From Rhodanobacter sp. A1T4 (GTDB taxonomy: Bacteria; Pseudomonadota; Gammaproteobacteria; Xanthomonadales; Rhodanobacteraceae), in assembly GCF_014207185.1 (NCBI RefSeq), contig NZ_JACHCP010000004.1, positions 62,001 to 126,000 of the forward strand: 64,000 nucleotides of DNA, written 5' to 3'. A model generated the notes under the pieces. That model ran no database searches. It was not told the origin of the DNA and saw only the letters and a program-made list of their open reading frames with translations. Numbering within the stretch: the first letter of the stretch is position 1; each line of letters begins with the position of its first letter. Positions 35,358 to 44,596 of the stretch are shown piece by piece. A program made the position numbers and the translations under genes.

Positions 35358-36689
35358 ATGTCGACTGAACCTGCCAATGCCTATGTTCGGCGCCTGAGCA
35401 CCTGGGACGCCGCGATGATCGTGATCGGTGGCGTCATTGGGGCGGGCATTTTCCGCAACCCGGCCGCGATTGCCCAGCAGACAAACTCCGGTTTGCAGGT
35501 GCTGATCCTGTGGGTAATCGGCGGCTTGCTGACGCTCGCTGGTGTTCTCTGCTACGCCGAGCTGGGCGCGCGGCGACCGCAGGCGGGTGGTACCTACGTT
35601 TATCTGCGCGAGGCATTCGGACAGCTGCCGGCATTTCTGTTCGGCTGGACCATGGCTCTGATCAACTATCCGGGCAGCGTGGCCGCGGTGGCGACCATCT
35701 TCGCCGATTATTTCTGTGCGGCAACGGGTCTGCCCGATATGTGGGTGAAGCCGGTGGCCGCCGGCGGGATCGCCTTTATCGTTGGTATCAATCTGTTCGG
35801 CATTCGCGCAGGCGCCTGGGTGCAAAACGTTTTCACCGTACTGAAGATCGCGGCGATCGTGCTGCTGGTGGTTGTCGGGTTGGTGCTGGCACGCGGGCAT
35901 CTGGGCACATCGCTGGCGGTGGACACGTCGCATCCGGTGTCGTCGTGGGCCTTCATCGGCGCGCTGCTGCCGGTGCTGTTTACCTATGGTGGCTTTCACT
36001 ACCTCAACGATCTGGCCGGTGAAGTGCGCAATCCGCAGCGTACGTTGCCGCGCGCGCTCGGCATGGGCATGGCAGGCGTGGTGATCTGCTACGTGCTGGT
36101 GAACTTTGCTTATCTGGCAGGACTGGGACACGCCGGCCTGGCGGCCAGCCACGCGCCGGCGGCAGACCTGATGCGGCGCCTATTTGGGGATACCGGCGCC
36201 ACCGTGATTGCGGTCGGCATTGCGTGCTCTGCTTTCGGTTACTGCAACATCGCGATCGCTGGTGGCGCGCGCGTGCTGCAGACGATGGGCGCCGACGGCA
36301 TGTTTTTCCGCGCAGTGGGACGTATCGATCCGCGCACGCGTGCGCCGCAGATTGCACTGGCGGCACTGGGTACATGGGCGATCGTGCTGACGTTGTCGGG
36401 CAGCTTCAATCAGCTGCTCGACTACACCACGGTGGGCGAGTGGCTGGGGCACGTGTTCGGCATCGCCACGCTGTTCTGGTATCGCCGGCATTTCATCGAT
36501 CAGCCGTCGCCTTATCGGGTGCCGTTTTATCCGCTGCTGCCGCTGGTGTTCGTGATCACCGTGTTCAGCGTGATCCTGGCGACAGCGATTCACACGCCGA
36601 GCGATGCAGGCATGAGTCTGCTGATCATCGCGTTGGGTGTGCCGGCCTATTACGGCTGGCGTCGAATCTCGGCGCCGCGCTCGCTGTAG
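35358..36689 (+). CDS. APC-superfamily amino acid permease
   Basis: The 443-residue protein has 12 or so TM segments. The first holds the glycine-rich unwound helix IVIGGVIGAGIFRNPAAIAQ typical of APC transporters, and the later GFHYLNDLAGEVRNPQRTLP matches the conserved loop of LAT/SteT-like exchangers. Amino acids are the likely substrate; which one cannot be read from sequence. The start MSTEPANAY is four codons inside the longest frame; neither ATG has a clear ribosome-binding site. The downstream glycosidase gene begins 89 bases later. Confidence 0.88.
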   Translation: MSTEPANAYVRRLSTWDAAMIVIGGVIGAGIFRNPAAIAQQTNSGLQVLILWVIGGLLTLAGVLCYAELGARRPQAGGTYVYLREAFGQLPAFLFGWTMALINYPGSVAAVATIFADYFCAATGLPDMWVKPVAAGGIAFIVGINLFGIRAGAWVQNVFTVLKIAAIVLLVVVGLVLARGHLGTSLAVDTSHPVSSWAFIGALLPVLFTYGGFHYLNDLAGEVRNPQRTLPRALGMGMAGVVICYVLVNFAYLAGLGHAGLAASHAPAADLMRRLFGDTGATVIAVGIACSAFGYCNIAIAGGARVLQTMGADGMFFRAVGRIDPRTRAPQIALAALGTWAIVLTLSGSFNQLLDYTTVGEWLGHVFGIATLFWYRRHFIDQPSPYRVPFYPLLPLVFVITVFSVILATAIHTPSDAGMSLLIIALGVPAYYGWRRISAPRSL

Positions 36690-36778
36690 TTTGCTTTCCA
36701 CAGGGTTTGAAGCAGGAGGGCTGCGCTTCAGCTGCCGGCAGCATACTCGGCATGGTCCTTTTGCCAGACTGCCTGCTT

Positions 36779-38932
36779 ATGAAACGCTATGTAGTGCTGT
36801 GGCTGCTGTGCCTGTTGGCGCTGAATGCCTGTCATGCCGCGGAGACGCCAGCGACGATTGATCTCTCATCTTCTTCTTCGCCGTCTGCGCAGATCTCGCT
36901 GACGCAGGTGCAGCGCGTCGGCGCTGCGGAACGTGCTAAGGACGGAGTGGCGCAGCGGCGCTACGCCTTTCAACCCGCTGCGCTGCCGCAGATGACTGTC
37001 GCGCCTGCGATCGGTAAAGCCTGGGACTGGACCGGCAAGGGCGAGCTGCGCCTGCGCGTGCAGAACGCGATGCCTTGGGCGGTGACGTTGAACGTCGATA
37101 TCGACAGCGCTGGCAAGCAGCAGCATCTGCACGCCAGTGTCGGCGTGCCGGCCGGTCCCGCGCAAACGCTGGTGCTGCCTTTGCATGCCGAATCGCCACG
37201 CAGCGAAGGCATGCAGGCGCCGCCGCCGATGCCGTTTGATGATCATGCTCAGCTGACCTTGCTGGCTACTACGGTGCAAGGGGCGATTGATCTGCATGAG
37301 GTGAATGCGATTCGGCTCAGCATGCCCGCACCGCAGGCGGCACAGACACTGTTGTTCGGTCGCATCGACACGGCGGCTGGCGAAGCCACGTTGCGTGACG
37401 CGTATACCGGTATCGTCGATCGCTATGGACAGTTCACGCGCGGTCACTGGCCGGAGAAGATCGACCCCGATGCCGCCCTGCATGCTGCCGAGCAGGCCGT
37501 GCTCGCCAAAGCGTCCGCGCAGGTAGTTGGCATGGATAACTATGGTGGACGCCTGGACGTTCCCAACCTCACCAAAACCGGCTGGTTCCATGCACAGAAG
37601 GCCAACGGCCGCTGGCAGCTGGTCACGCCGGACGGCCACGCGTTCTTTTCGCTCGGGGTCAATGCGATCGTCGCCGATGGTGGTCGCAGCTACGTCGAGG
37701 GCCGCGAGTTCATGTTCCAGGATCTGCCCCCGGTGACCGGTGCCTGGCTACCGTTCTACGGCAAGGGTGACAGCCGCCGGCCGGATCAGGGCGCCAGTGA
37801 AGGTATCGGTTACAACCACGGCCGTTGGTTCGATTTCTATGCGGCCAATCTGTATCGCGTCGATGGCGCCAGGTGGATGGATGCATGGCGTGCACGTACG
37901 CTTGATCGTCTGCATGCCTGGGGCTTCAACACCATCGGCAACTGGAGCGATGCATCGCTCGGGCAGGCACATCGGCTGCCGTATACCCGCCCGATAAATA
38001 TCTCCGGCAATTACGCCAATGTGTCAGCTGGTTATGACTACTGGGGCCGCATGCCCGATCCGTTTGATCCGCGTTTTGTGCAGGCGACTGAGCAGGCCGT
38101 AGCGAATGCTAGCGACGATGTGCATGACGACCCATGGCTGCTCGGCTATTTCGCCGATAACGAACTGGCATGGGCTGGCGTGGGCCCCCAGGGTCGCTGG
38201 GGACTGGCCATCGGTACCTTGAGAGGTGATGCAAAGAGCCCCGCCAAACGCGCTTTCATCGCGATACTGCGCAAGAAATACGTAGAGCCGGAAACGCTGG
38301 CGAGTGCATGGGGCATTGCGCTCGGTTCGTGGGATGCGCTCAATGTCACCAGCTTTGCGGCGCCCGTGCCGAACGAGCAGCATCCAGCCATCGCTGCGGA
38401 TTACAGCGCGTGGCTGCGTCTCTACGCCGATACCTATTTCCGGACCGTAGCCGAGGCTATTCACCGGCACGACGCGCACCATCTTTTTCTTGGTGGACGC
38501 TTCGCCGTGAACACCCCCGAGGCCGTCGCCGCCTGCGCGCGGTATTGCGATGTGGTGAGCTTCAATGTCTACGCCGACCTGCCGCAGCATGGCTTCGACG
38601 CGGTAGCGATCCGCGAGCTCGACAAGCCCGCGTTGATCAGCGAGTTCCATTTCGGTTCCGACGATCGCGGTCCTTTCGGCAAGGGTGTGGTGTCGGTTTA
38701 TACGGAACAGCAGCGTGGCGAGGCCTATGCGAAGTTCGTCGCGGCCGCGGCGAGCGATACGAACATCGTCGGCGCGCACTGGTTCGAGTACGTCGACCAG
38801 CCGGTCACCGGACGCCTGCTCGATGGCGAGAATTCGCATATCGGTCTGGTCGGCATAACCGATCTTCCATTCGATGGTTTCATCGATGCGGTGCGCGCGG
38901 CCAATCAGCAGGCCAGTACCGGTGGACGGTGA
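36779..38932 (+). CDS. Agarase-type (GH50-like) secreted glycoside hydrolase
   Basis: The 717-residue protein has a signal peptide with a possible lipobox (MKRYVVLWLLCLLALNACHA). An N-terminal beta region (about 40-210) may bind carbohydrate. The catalytic TIM-barrel part starts near 265 with TGWFHAQKANGRWQLVTPDG, then HAFFSLGVNAI. Acid/base and nucleophile candidates are the Glu in GYFADNELAW (about residue 460) and the Glu in ALISEFHFGSDD (about 620), laid out as in clan GH-A enzymes such as GH50 beta-agarases. The true substrate is uncertain. The ATG is chosen at the signal peptide; an ATG nine codons earlier is possible. Confidence 0.7.
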   Translation: MKRYVVLWLLCLLALNACHAAETPATIDLSSSSSPSAQISLTQVQRVGAAERAKDGVAQRRYAFQPAALPQMTVAPAIGKAWDWTGKGELRLRVQNAMPWAVTLNVDIDSAGKQQHLHASVGVPAGPAQTLVLPLHAESPRSEGMQAPPPMPFDDHAQLTLLATTVQGAIDLHEVNAIRLSMPAPQAAQTLLFGRIDTAAGEATLRDAYTGIVDRYGQFTRGHWPEKIDPDAALHAAEQAVLAKASAQVVGMDNYGGRLDVPNLTKTGWFHAQKANGRWQLVTPDGHAFFSLGVNAIVADGGRSYVEGREFMFQDLPPVTGAWLPFYGKGDSRRPDQGASEGIGYNHGRWFDFYAANLYRVDGARWMDAWRARTLDRLHAWGFNTIGNWSDASLGQAHRLPYTRPINISGNYANVSAGYDYWGRMPDPFDPRFVQATEQAVANASDDVHDDPWLLGYFADNELAWAGVGPQGRWGLAIGTLRGDAKSPAKRAFIAILRKKYVEPETLASAWGIALGSWDALNVTSFAAPVPNEQHPAIAADYSAWLRLYADTYFRTVAEAIHRHDAHHLFLGGRFAVNTPEAVAACARYCDVVSFNVYADLPQHGFDAVAIRELDKPALISEFHFGSDDRGPFGKGVVSVYTEQQRGEAYAKFVAAAASDTNIVGAHWFEYVDQPVTGRLLDGENSHIGLVGITDLPFDGFIDAVRAANQQASTGGR

Positions 38933-39004
38933 AGTGATTGGCGCGACTGATCGTAGGCGACCATCGTATTCGGACTACTATGGGCGGCACGCATTCAGCG
39001 AGGC

Positions 39005-40636
39005 ATGACGATGGATTTCTTTTTCAATCAACCGCAACACGTCGTTGATCAGATCCTCGGTAGTCTGGCGCAGTTGGCGCCATTGACAGCGGCCGAGCCG
39101 GGTTCGGGCATGCGCATCCTGGTGCGTTCCGATTGGCAGCGAAAGCAGGTGGCGATCATATCGGGCGGTGGCGCCGGACACGAACCATCGCATGCGGGTT
39201 TTGTCGGTGCCGGCATGTTGACCGCGGCGGTGTCCGGCGAGCTGTTCGCCTCGCCCAGCGTCGCTGCCGTGCTGGCGGCAATCCGCCATTGCAGCGGCGT
39301 GGCCGGCACGCTGCTGGTGGTGAAGAACTACACCGGCGACCGTCTCAATTTCGGGCTGGCCGTCGAGCAGGCCAGGCGCGAAGGTCTGGATGCGCGCATG
39401 GTGATCGTCGCCGACGATATCGCGCTACCGGATGCATCACAGCCGCGCGGTATCGCCGGCACCGTGCTGATGCACAAATACGTCGGCTATCTGGCCGAGC
39501 AAGGGCGATCACTGGACGAGATCGTTACCTGCGCCGAGCAGTTCGCCGGCCGGCTGATGTCGTTGGGCATGGCCTTGTCCAGCTGTACGCTGCCGGGCCA
39601 TGCGATCGAACGACGTAGCCCCGAGCTGGGTTTGGGCATCCACAATGAGCCGGGCGCTCAGCAGGTACAGCCGCAGGATGCCGCTGAAGCGGTGGCGGTC
39701 GTGCTGGCGCCTTTGCTGGAACAGGCGGCCAAACGCTATGGCGTGGATGGCCGGCTGATCGTGCTGCTCAATAATCTGGGTGGCTGTTCGAGCCAGGAAC
39801 TGGCCGTGTTGTCGCATGAAATTCTCAGCCAGATCGGCGTGCAGCGAGTGGCGTTGATGGTGCACCCTGCTGCGCTGATGACCTCACTGGACATGCATGG
39901 TTTCTCGATCAGCCTGTTACCGGCCGAGGCGGATTACCTGGAAGCGCTCAGCGTGCCAGTGGAAGCGCCGGCCTGGCCGGGCGTGTATCGGCCGCATCCA
40001 TTGGAAACCTTCGCGGTGCCAGCCGATACAGCGGGTGAGGCCGGCCCGGGCACGCGAGACACCGCCGTGGAGGCGGCGATCCTGCGTATCACGCAGACTT
40101 TGCAGAATGCCCGTCAGGCACTGGACGAGCTGGATGCGCGCAGTGGTGACGGTGATACCGGCAGCACCTTCGCCGCCGGCGCGCATGCGATCGCGCAAAA
40201 GCTGCAGGCCGGGATGCTCAGTAGCGGCGAACCGGCACGGCTGTGCGACGAACTGGGGCGTTTGCTCGCCCGAGCGATGGGTGGTTCCAGTGGCGTGTTG
40301 CTATCGATCCTGTTCACCGCCACCGGTACGGCGTTGGTCGCCGGCAAACCGTGGCGCGAAGCACTGGGCGATGGCATCGCCCGCATGCAGCACTACGGGG
40401 GCGCCAAGCGCGGCGACCGCACGATGCTCGACGCGTTGATACCGGCCGTGGATGTATTGGACCAGGGTCTACAGGCTGCCGCGCAAGCGGCTCGCAAGGG
40501 TGCCGAATACACCGCCACACTCACTCGCGCGCATGCTGGTCGCGCCTCCTACGTGCCAGCGCATGCGCTGGCCGGCGTTGTGGACCCGGGCGCCGAAGCA
40601 GTGGCGCGAGTTTTCGAGGCGCTCGCCAGCCGCTGA
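39005..40636 (+). CDS. ATP-dependent dihydroxyacetone kinase, DhaK-DhaL fusion
   Basis: The 543-residue protein phosphorylates dihydroxyacetone (or glyceraldehyde) to the triose phosphate. Residues about 5-330 are the DhaK substrate-binding domain, with ISGGGAGHEPSHAGFVGAG near 50-70. Residues about 350-540 are the DhaL ATP-binding domain, with ELDARSGDGDTGSTFAAGA holding the conserved Asp residues that bind Mg-ATP, and ALARAMGGSSGVLLSI-like sequence. This single-chain form uses ATP directly, unlike the PTS-linked three-subunit kinase of E. coli. The start MTMDFFFNQ has GCGAGG just before it; an ATG two codons on is possible. Confidence 0.93.
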   Translation: MTMDFFFNQPQHVVDQILGSLAQLAPLTAAEPGSGMRILVRSDWQRKQVAIISGGGAGHEPSHAGFVGAGMLTAAVSGELFASPSVAAVLAAIRHCSGVAGTLLVVKNYTGDRLNFGLAVEQARREGLDARMVIVADDIALPDASQPRGIAGTVLMHKYVGYLAEQGRSLDEIVTCAEQFAGRLMSLGMALSSCTLPGHAIERRSPELGLGIHNEPGAQQVQPQDAAEAVAVVLAPLLEQAAKRYGVDGRLIVLLNNLGGCSSQELAVLSHEILSQIGVQRVALMVHPAALMTSLDMHGFSISLLPAEADYLEALSVPVEAPAWPGVYRPHPLETFAVPADTAGEAGPGTRDTAVEAAILRITQTLQNARQALDELDARSGDGDTGSTFAAGAHAIAQKLQAGMLSSGEPARLCDELGRLLARAMGGSSGVLLSILFTATGTALVAGKPWREALGDGIARMQHYGGAKRGDRTMLDALIPAVDVLDQGLQAAAQAARKGAEYTATLTRAHAGRASYVPAHALAGVVDPGAEAVARVFEALASR

Positions 40637-40648
40637 AATACGACGGCT

Positions 40649-40900
40649 TCAATGCACTTCCACGAAACTCCGCAGCTCTTCGTCGCGGATCTGTAGGGCA
40701 TCGAACAGGCCGAGCGCGCGCAGGGCTGGTAGGGCCTCGATGATGTGACGTTCGGCGGTAGCGCGCTCCAGCGCGGAGCGCGTTGGATCTGTCCGCAGCT
40801 TGGCGTTGGCTAGAAAGGCGCCAACTGAGCCTTTGCGGACTACAACGCCGTTGAATTCGCCTTGATTGACGTTGTCGGGAAGCAAGTCTTCAGCACGCAT
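40649..40900 (-). CDS. Small hypothetical protein, 83 aa
   Basis: The protein starts MRAEDLLPDNVNQGEFNGVV and continues VRKGSVGAFLANAKL, then mainly helical sequence ending LFDALQIRDEELRSFVEVH. It has no signal peptide and no membrane segment, so it should be cytoplasmic. I recall similar small proteins annotated only as hypothetical in beta- and gammaproteobacteria. GGAGAA precedes the chosen ATG, which is 14 codons inside the longest frame. It converges on the dihydroxyacetone kinase gene and is divergent from the AraC regulator gene. Confidence 0.75.
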   Translation of the reverse strand: MRAEDLLPDNVNQGEFNGVVVRKGSVGAFLANAKLRTDPTRSALERATAERHIIEALPALRALGLFDALQIRDEELRSFVEVH

Positions 40901-40991
40901 ATCGGTTCTCCAGGAAGAGTGTGCAGATACTCTAGCGAGCACATGCTGGCTCCGCTAACGTACTTGAGCCATTGAATACGGTATTCAGGCC

Positions 40992-41777
40992 ATGTCGAAG
41001 CCGCTGCTCGATCCACAGCTTGCCCAGTCCACCGGTCTGGTGACGCTTATCGCTGTAAAACAGGTCGATCCGTTGCGTCGTGAGACGTCACCGCACAGCC
41101 ATGCGCGCGGCCAGTTGCTCGGCGCCATTCGTGGGCTGCTCACCGTTGGCACCGACCGTGGCCAGCACGTGGTGGCGGCGACTCAGGCGATCTGGATACC
41201 GCCGCACCAGACGCATTCCGTGCGCTCACACGGCCCGTTCGCCGGTTGGAGCGTTTATGTCGACAAGTCGGCCTGCGCAACGCTACCGGCGCAGCCGTGC
41301 ACGATCCGCATGTCGGCCCTGCTGCACGCCGCCGTCGATCGCGCTGTCGGTTGGAGTGGCGCATTGCTGGACGATGCGCAGGCGCGCGTTGTCGGTGTCG
41401 TGCTGGACGAGATCCGCAGCCTGCCGCGCGAGTCGTTCGAACTGCCGATGCCACGCGACGCGCGTCTGCTGCGTATTGCCCAGGCGATTGCCGATGATCC
41501 TTCGGATAACCGCAGCCTGCCGGAGTGGGCGGACTGGGCGCATGTTCCTTCCCGCACATTGACGCGCCGGTTCAGTGCGGAGACCGGCTTCAGCTTCACT
41601 CAGTGGCGCCAGCGGGCGCGCTTGCTGCGTGCGCTGGAGCTACTGACGCGTGGCAACGCGGTGACAACGACGGCACTCGACCTCGGCTACGAGAACATCA
41701 GCGCCTTTATCGCGATGTTTCGCCGCCATTTCGGGGTGACGCCGGGCCGTTACATGCTGCCGGCGGCGCCGGGCTGA
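40992..41777 (+). CDS. AraC-family transcriptional regulator
   Basis: The 261-residue protein has an N-terminal cupin-type sensor domain (about 15-110: SPHSHARGQLLGAIRGLLTV, then WIPPHQTHSV) and a C-terminal double helix-turn-helix (about 165-255), recognisable by WAHVPSRTLTRRFSAETGFS and FIAMFRRHFGVTPGRYM. The ligand and targets are unknown. It is divergent from the 83-residue gene, so that gene may be its target. Its stop codon TGA at 41775-41777 is followed directly by the TTA target duplication of the MITE. Confidence 0.9.
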   Translation: MSKPLLDPQLAQSTGLVTLIAVKQVDPLRRETSPHSHARGQLLGAIRGLLTVGTDRGQHVVAATQAIWIPPHQTHSVRSHGPFAGWSVYVDKSACATLPAQPCTIRMSALLHAAVDRAVGWSGALLDDAQARVVGVVLDEIRSLPRESFELPMPRDARLLRIAQAIADDPSDNRSLPEWADWAHVPSRTLTRRFSAETGFSFTQWRQRARLLRALELLTRGNAVTTTALDLGYENISAFIAMFRRHFGVTPGRYMLPAAPG

Positions 41778-41780
41778 TTA

Positions 41781-42065
41781 GGATGCTCTGATCTATTCGG
41801 CACAGGCGGCATGATGCCCAGAAGGTTCGCCAGGTGTGGTGCACGGCGCAGCCAAGGCTGGCTGCCTTGGCAAGATGGGCACCGCGGCTGGTGTGCCTTC
41901 TGGACATCACCCGGGCCTTTGAATTCATGCGCGGGGCTGGTTCTGTCTGCCCACAGCTTTGCACCGCATCGTCTCGACAGGCAGCCAGCCTGCCCTCGCC
42001 GACGCAGCACAAATCTGCGAGCAGACAGAATCAGTGACGCCTGCGCCGAATAGATCAGAGCATCC
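41781..42065. mobile_element. 285-bp MITE with 30-bp terminal inverted repeats
   Basis: The left end (41781-41810) starts GGATGCTCTGATCTATTCGG; the right end (42036-42065) is its reverse complement with only 2 mismatches in 30. The three bases TTA flank both ends (41778-41780 and 42066-42068), a target duplication of the TNA type used by some IS5-family groups. No transposase is encoded; the interior is non-coding with an 8-bp hairpin GCCAAGGC...GCCTTGGC at 41851-41871. It is therefore a non-autonomous element. Its right end supplies the last codons and stop of the polymerase gene. Confidence 0.85.
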
Positions 42066-43467
42066 TTAAGAAGGAAGATTTTTTGTCCGGTCCCTTGTGC
42101 CCGTGTTCGCGACGGCGATGTGCGTTTTCGGCCAGCACCTTGGCGCGGTTGAGCGATTGCAGCCACAGCGGATCGTGACTGGCAGCACCTTCGTGTACCG
42201 CGATCGTGTTATGTGCCGACTCATTCTCGCTGTCAGTGTCGGGGATGCGATTGAACGGGATGCGCATCGGCGCGGCATCGTGCTGCAGTGCCAGCTGCAT
42301 GCTGCCGAAGTAGACCTTGTTGTAGCCGAACTTGGTATTGATGCGATCGACCAGTGCGTCAATGCGGCCGGCATCTTGTGTCGATGCGAACAGCGAGCCC
42401 GTGCTTTGTGTGCGTGGTACCAACCGCATCAGGGTCACACTGACCGATAGCGGCACGGCGTGCACTGGGCCAGGCAGGCCGCCATGGCGCTCGGGAGCGA
42501 GCGAGCCGTTCAATAGCTGCAACAGCTCGCGGCTGTCGTCGGTGGGGTCGAATGTGAGATCGCGTTCCCAGCGCAGATCATGCCCGACGAAGCGAATGCG
42601 CACCGCCAGTGCACCGCTCAGCAGTTCCTCGCGGCGCATGCGCATCGCCGCTTTTACCAGCAATTTCTTCAGCACCGCGCGGGCGCCGGCCGCATGGCGA
42701 AGCTCCGGCCCGAGCACATGCGAGTGGCCGATCGAGCCGCGCGTGGTTACTGCAGCGGGCAGCCACGCGCCGCGCAACATTCCCCACATGCGTTCACCCT
42801 CGATGCCGCTCCAGACTTTACGCAGCTGCAGCTTGGAAGCGGCGGTGAGCTGGGCGGTGGTGGTGATGCCCTCTTCGTGCAGGCGTATTTCCATCGAACG
42901 GCCGATGCCGCACAGGTCGCGCAACTCCAGGCCGTGCAGGGCGTGCGGCAGATCGGCCTGCTCGATCACGGTGAGGCCGTCGGGCTTGCGCATATCCGAG
43001 GCGGTCTTGGCGAGGAACTCGTTCGGCGCGATGCCGATCGAGCAGCGGATCGCGCCGCCGGGCGCCACCAGTGCAATCTCCTGCTTCACCTGCGCGGCAA
43101 TCTGCTCGGCCACCTCGCGCCGGCGCTGACGACCGACCAGTTCGCAGGCTACTTCGTCGATCGAACCAACCCGCGCGATCGGAATCGCATGCTCGATCGC
43201 CTCGTACAGCGTCTTGTGCCAGGCGACATAACGTTCCGGCCGTGCAACACGAATCGCGATATCCGGGCATAGCCGCCGCGCTTCGCGCACTAGCGTGCCG
43301 GTGCCGACACCGAACGCTTTCGCTTCGTAGCTGGCGGCGATCAGGCTGGTGGTTTCGGCGGCGACCGGCGCCACGCCCACCGGTCGGCCGCGCAGTTCCG
43401 GCTCCTCGTGCTGCTCGACCGAGGCGAAGTAGCTATTGAAGTCGACGAACAGGCTGCGCAGGCTCAT
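42055..43467 (-). CDS. Second Y-family DNA polymerase, DinB/UmuC-like
   Basis: The 470-residue protein starts FVDFNSYFASVEQHEEPELR (catalytic Asp9 region) and has GSIDEVACELVG near residue 100-110, giving the Asp-Glu pair. The finger sequence is ASYEAKAFGVGTGTLVREA, and APNEFLAKTASDMRKPDGLT leads to the hairpin LCGIGRSMEIRL. It is clearly Y-family but diverged from the canonical DinB gene at 33464, and has an extra C-terminal region of about 100 residues. The 3' end runs into the MITE: the last codons (Arg-Met-Leu, stop) come from the element's right repeat, so the native C-terminus was changed. Confidence 0.88.
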   Translation of the reverse strand: MSLRSLFVDFNSYFASVEQHEEPELRGRPVGVAPVAAETTSLIAASYEAKAFGVGTGTLVREARRLCPDIAIRVARPERYVAWHKTLYEAIEHAIPIARVGSIDEVACELVGRQRRREVAEQIAAQVKQEIALVAPGGAIRCSIGIAPNEFLAKTASDMRKPDGLTVIEQADLPHALHGLELRDLCGIGRSMEIRLHEEGITTTAQLTAASKLQLRKVWSGIEGERMWGMLRGAWLPAAVTTRGSIGHSHVLGPELRHAAGARAVLKKLLVKAAMRMRREELLSGALAVRIRFVGHDLRWERDLTFDPTDDSRELLQLLNGSLAPERHGGLPGPVHAVPLSVSVTLMRLVPRTQSTGSLFASTQDAGRIDALVDRINTKFGYNKVYFGSMQLALQHDAAPMRIPFNRIPDTDSENESAHNTIAVHEGAASHDPLWLQSLNRAKVLAENAHRRREHGHKGPDKKSSFLRML

Positions 43468-43693
43468 GGAATTCTCGTAAGCGAGCGGGTGGTATAGCTT
43501 GCGCCGGTCTCGCCGTTGGAGACAGTGTCATCTCACGGGTGAGAAGGATTGGTTACGCTGCGGCTTGTGCCGGAAACGGCGGTATACGCCAGACACTGGC
43601 GGTTTGAATTTATGGAAATTTAGATCAAAGAAGCATGGGCGTTTGGAAATCGGCTCTACTCTTTTCGCCAAGCCATAAGTTAAACCACAAAAC
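43468..43693. other. Intergenic region, no gene seen
   Basis: This 226-base region separates the start of the polymerase gene from the stop of the membrane-protein gene; both are on the minus strand. It should contain the polymerase promoter. No convincing gene, repeat or terminator was seen. Confidence 0.4.
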
Positions 43694-44101
43694 TTACACG
43701 AGGCTGGTCGCCACGCCAAAGCTGATCGCCATGATTGCAGCGACGGCCATGCAGGCGCTGCCCGGGCGGATGCGGCTGGCGTCGACGCGCGGGGTCAGCC
43801 GCCACAGCAGCACGGTGCCGATCAGCATGTCGAGCACCAACACGAATCGCAGCAGGCCCGACGCGAGCAGCGGCGCGTAGGGCGGGTGCAGATGGCCTTC
43901 GCCCGTGGCTACGCCGACGATCAACACGATGCCGATCAGGTTCCACAGCAGGCAAGCCACGTAAACGCGGTTGAAGACGACGCTGCTGCGCTCGGTCCAA
44001 CGCAGCACGGCATAGGCGATGAGAGCAAAAAACAATGCGAAGATGGAGCTGTACAGCACCCACCAGAGCAGGCTGCTGAGTAGGGTAAGCAGAGTGGTCA
44101 T
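43694..44101 (-). CDS. Hypothetical membrane protein at the end of the purC operon
   Basis: The 135-residue protein has about four hydrophobic segments: SLLWWVLYSSIFALFFALIA near 10-35, then around 45-65, 80-100 and 115-133. I do not recognise the family. Its ATG overlaps the stop of the upstream DUF962 gene (ATGA), so the two are translationally coupled. It is the last gene of a purC-SMR-DUF962 chain on the minus strand. Confidence 0.65.
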   Translation of the reverse strand: MTTLLTLLSSLLWWVLYSSIFALFFALIAYAVLRWTERSSVVFNRVYVACLLWNLIGIVLIVGVATGEGHLHPPYAPLLASGLLRFVLVLDMLIGTVLLWRLTPRVDASRIRPGSACMAVAAIMAISFGVATSLV

Positions 44102-44568
44102 GTGACTTGCTGAAATCCCATCTTGCGCAACACTTTCGCCATCAGCCACGCCGGCCCGATCAGCAGATACGAGATATCGGTGAGAAAGCTCGGCTTGCGT
44201 CCCTCGTACTTGTGCCCGACGAACTGGCCGATCCAGGCAACTACGAAGACGGTCACGGCCAGCATGCACAGCCGGGTCGCACCGAGTTCGGAAAACAGTA
44301 TGTTGGTGATCAGCCCCAGCACCGCGAAGGCGATCAGCAGTGCTGCAGCCAGCCGATGCGAATGCTTCCAGTACCAGTAGAACGCCGCCACCATCGTCAG
44401 CACCGCCCATGAGCCGGGGCGAAAAAAGTTGGCCGGCACGGGGATCGCCCACAGCAGCGCAATCACGCTCCACATGATCGGTGGCACGCAGATCCAGTGC
44501 AGACGCTTGTTGGTGGGGTTCTGGTGATCGCTGCTGTAACTGTCCAGCCAGTCCTGCATGGTGCGCAT
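44098..44568 (-). CDS. DUF962/Mpo1-like membrane protein
   Basis: The 156-residue protein has four hydrophobic segments and the family's N-terminal pattern: WLDSYSSDHQNPTNKRLHWI, then CVPPIMW, with later YWYWKHSHRL and the C-terminal GHKYEGRKPSFLTDISYLLI. The yeast member Mpo1 is a dioxygenase in the 2-hydroxy fatty acid alpha-oxidation route; bacterial roles are untested. Conserved His residues fit a metal site. The start MRTMQDWL is chosen over a GTG 13 codons upstream; an ATG three codons on is possible. The start codon of the next gene overlaps its stop. Confidence 0.85.
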   Translation of the reverse strand: MRTMQDWLDSYSSDHQNPTNKRLHWICVPPIMWSVIALLWAIPVPANFFRPGSWAVLTMVAAFYWYWKHSHRLAAALLIAFAVLGLITNILFSELGATRLCMLAVTVFVVAWIGQFVGHKYEGRKPSFLTDISYLLIGPAWLMAKVLRKMGFQQVT

Positions 44569-44596
44569 GTTCGGAGCCCTCAGAGGTGGCGTGCCA

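Noticed and set aside
41707-42166. Minus-strand frames across the MITE
   Set aside because: They span the inverted ends and non-coding interior with no transposase-like sequence; explained by the element itself.
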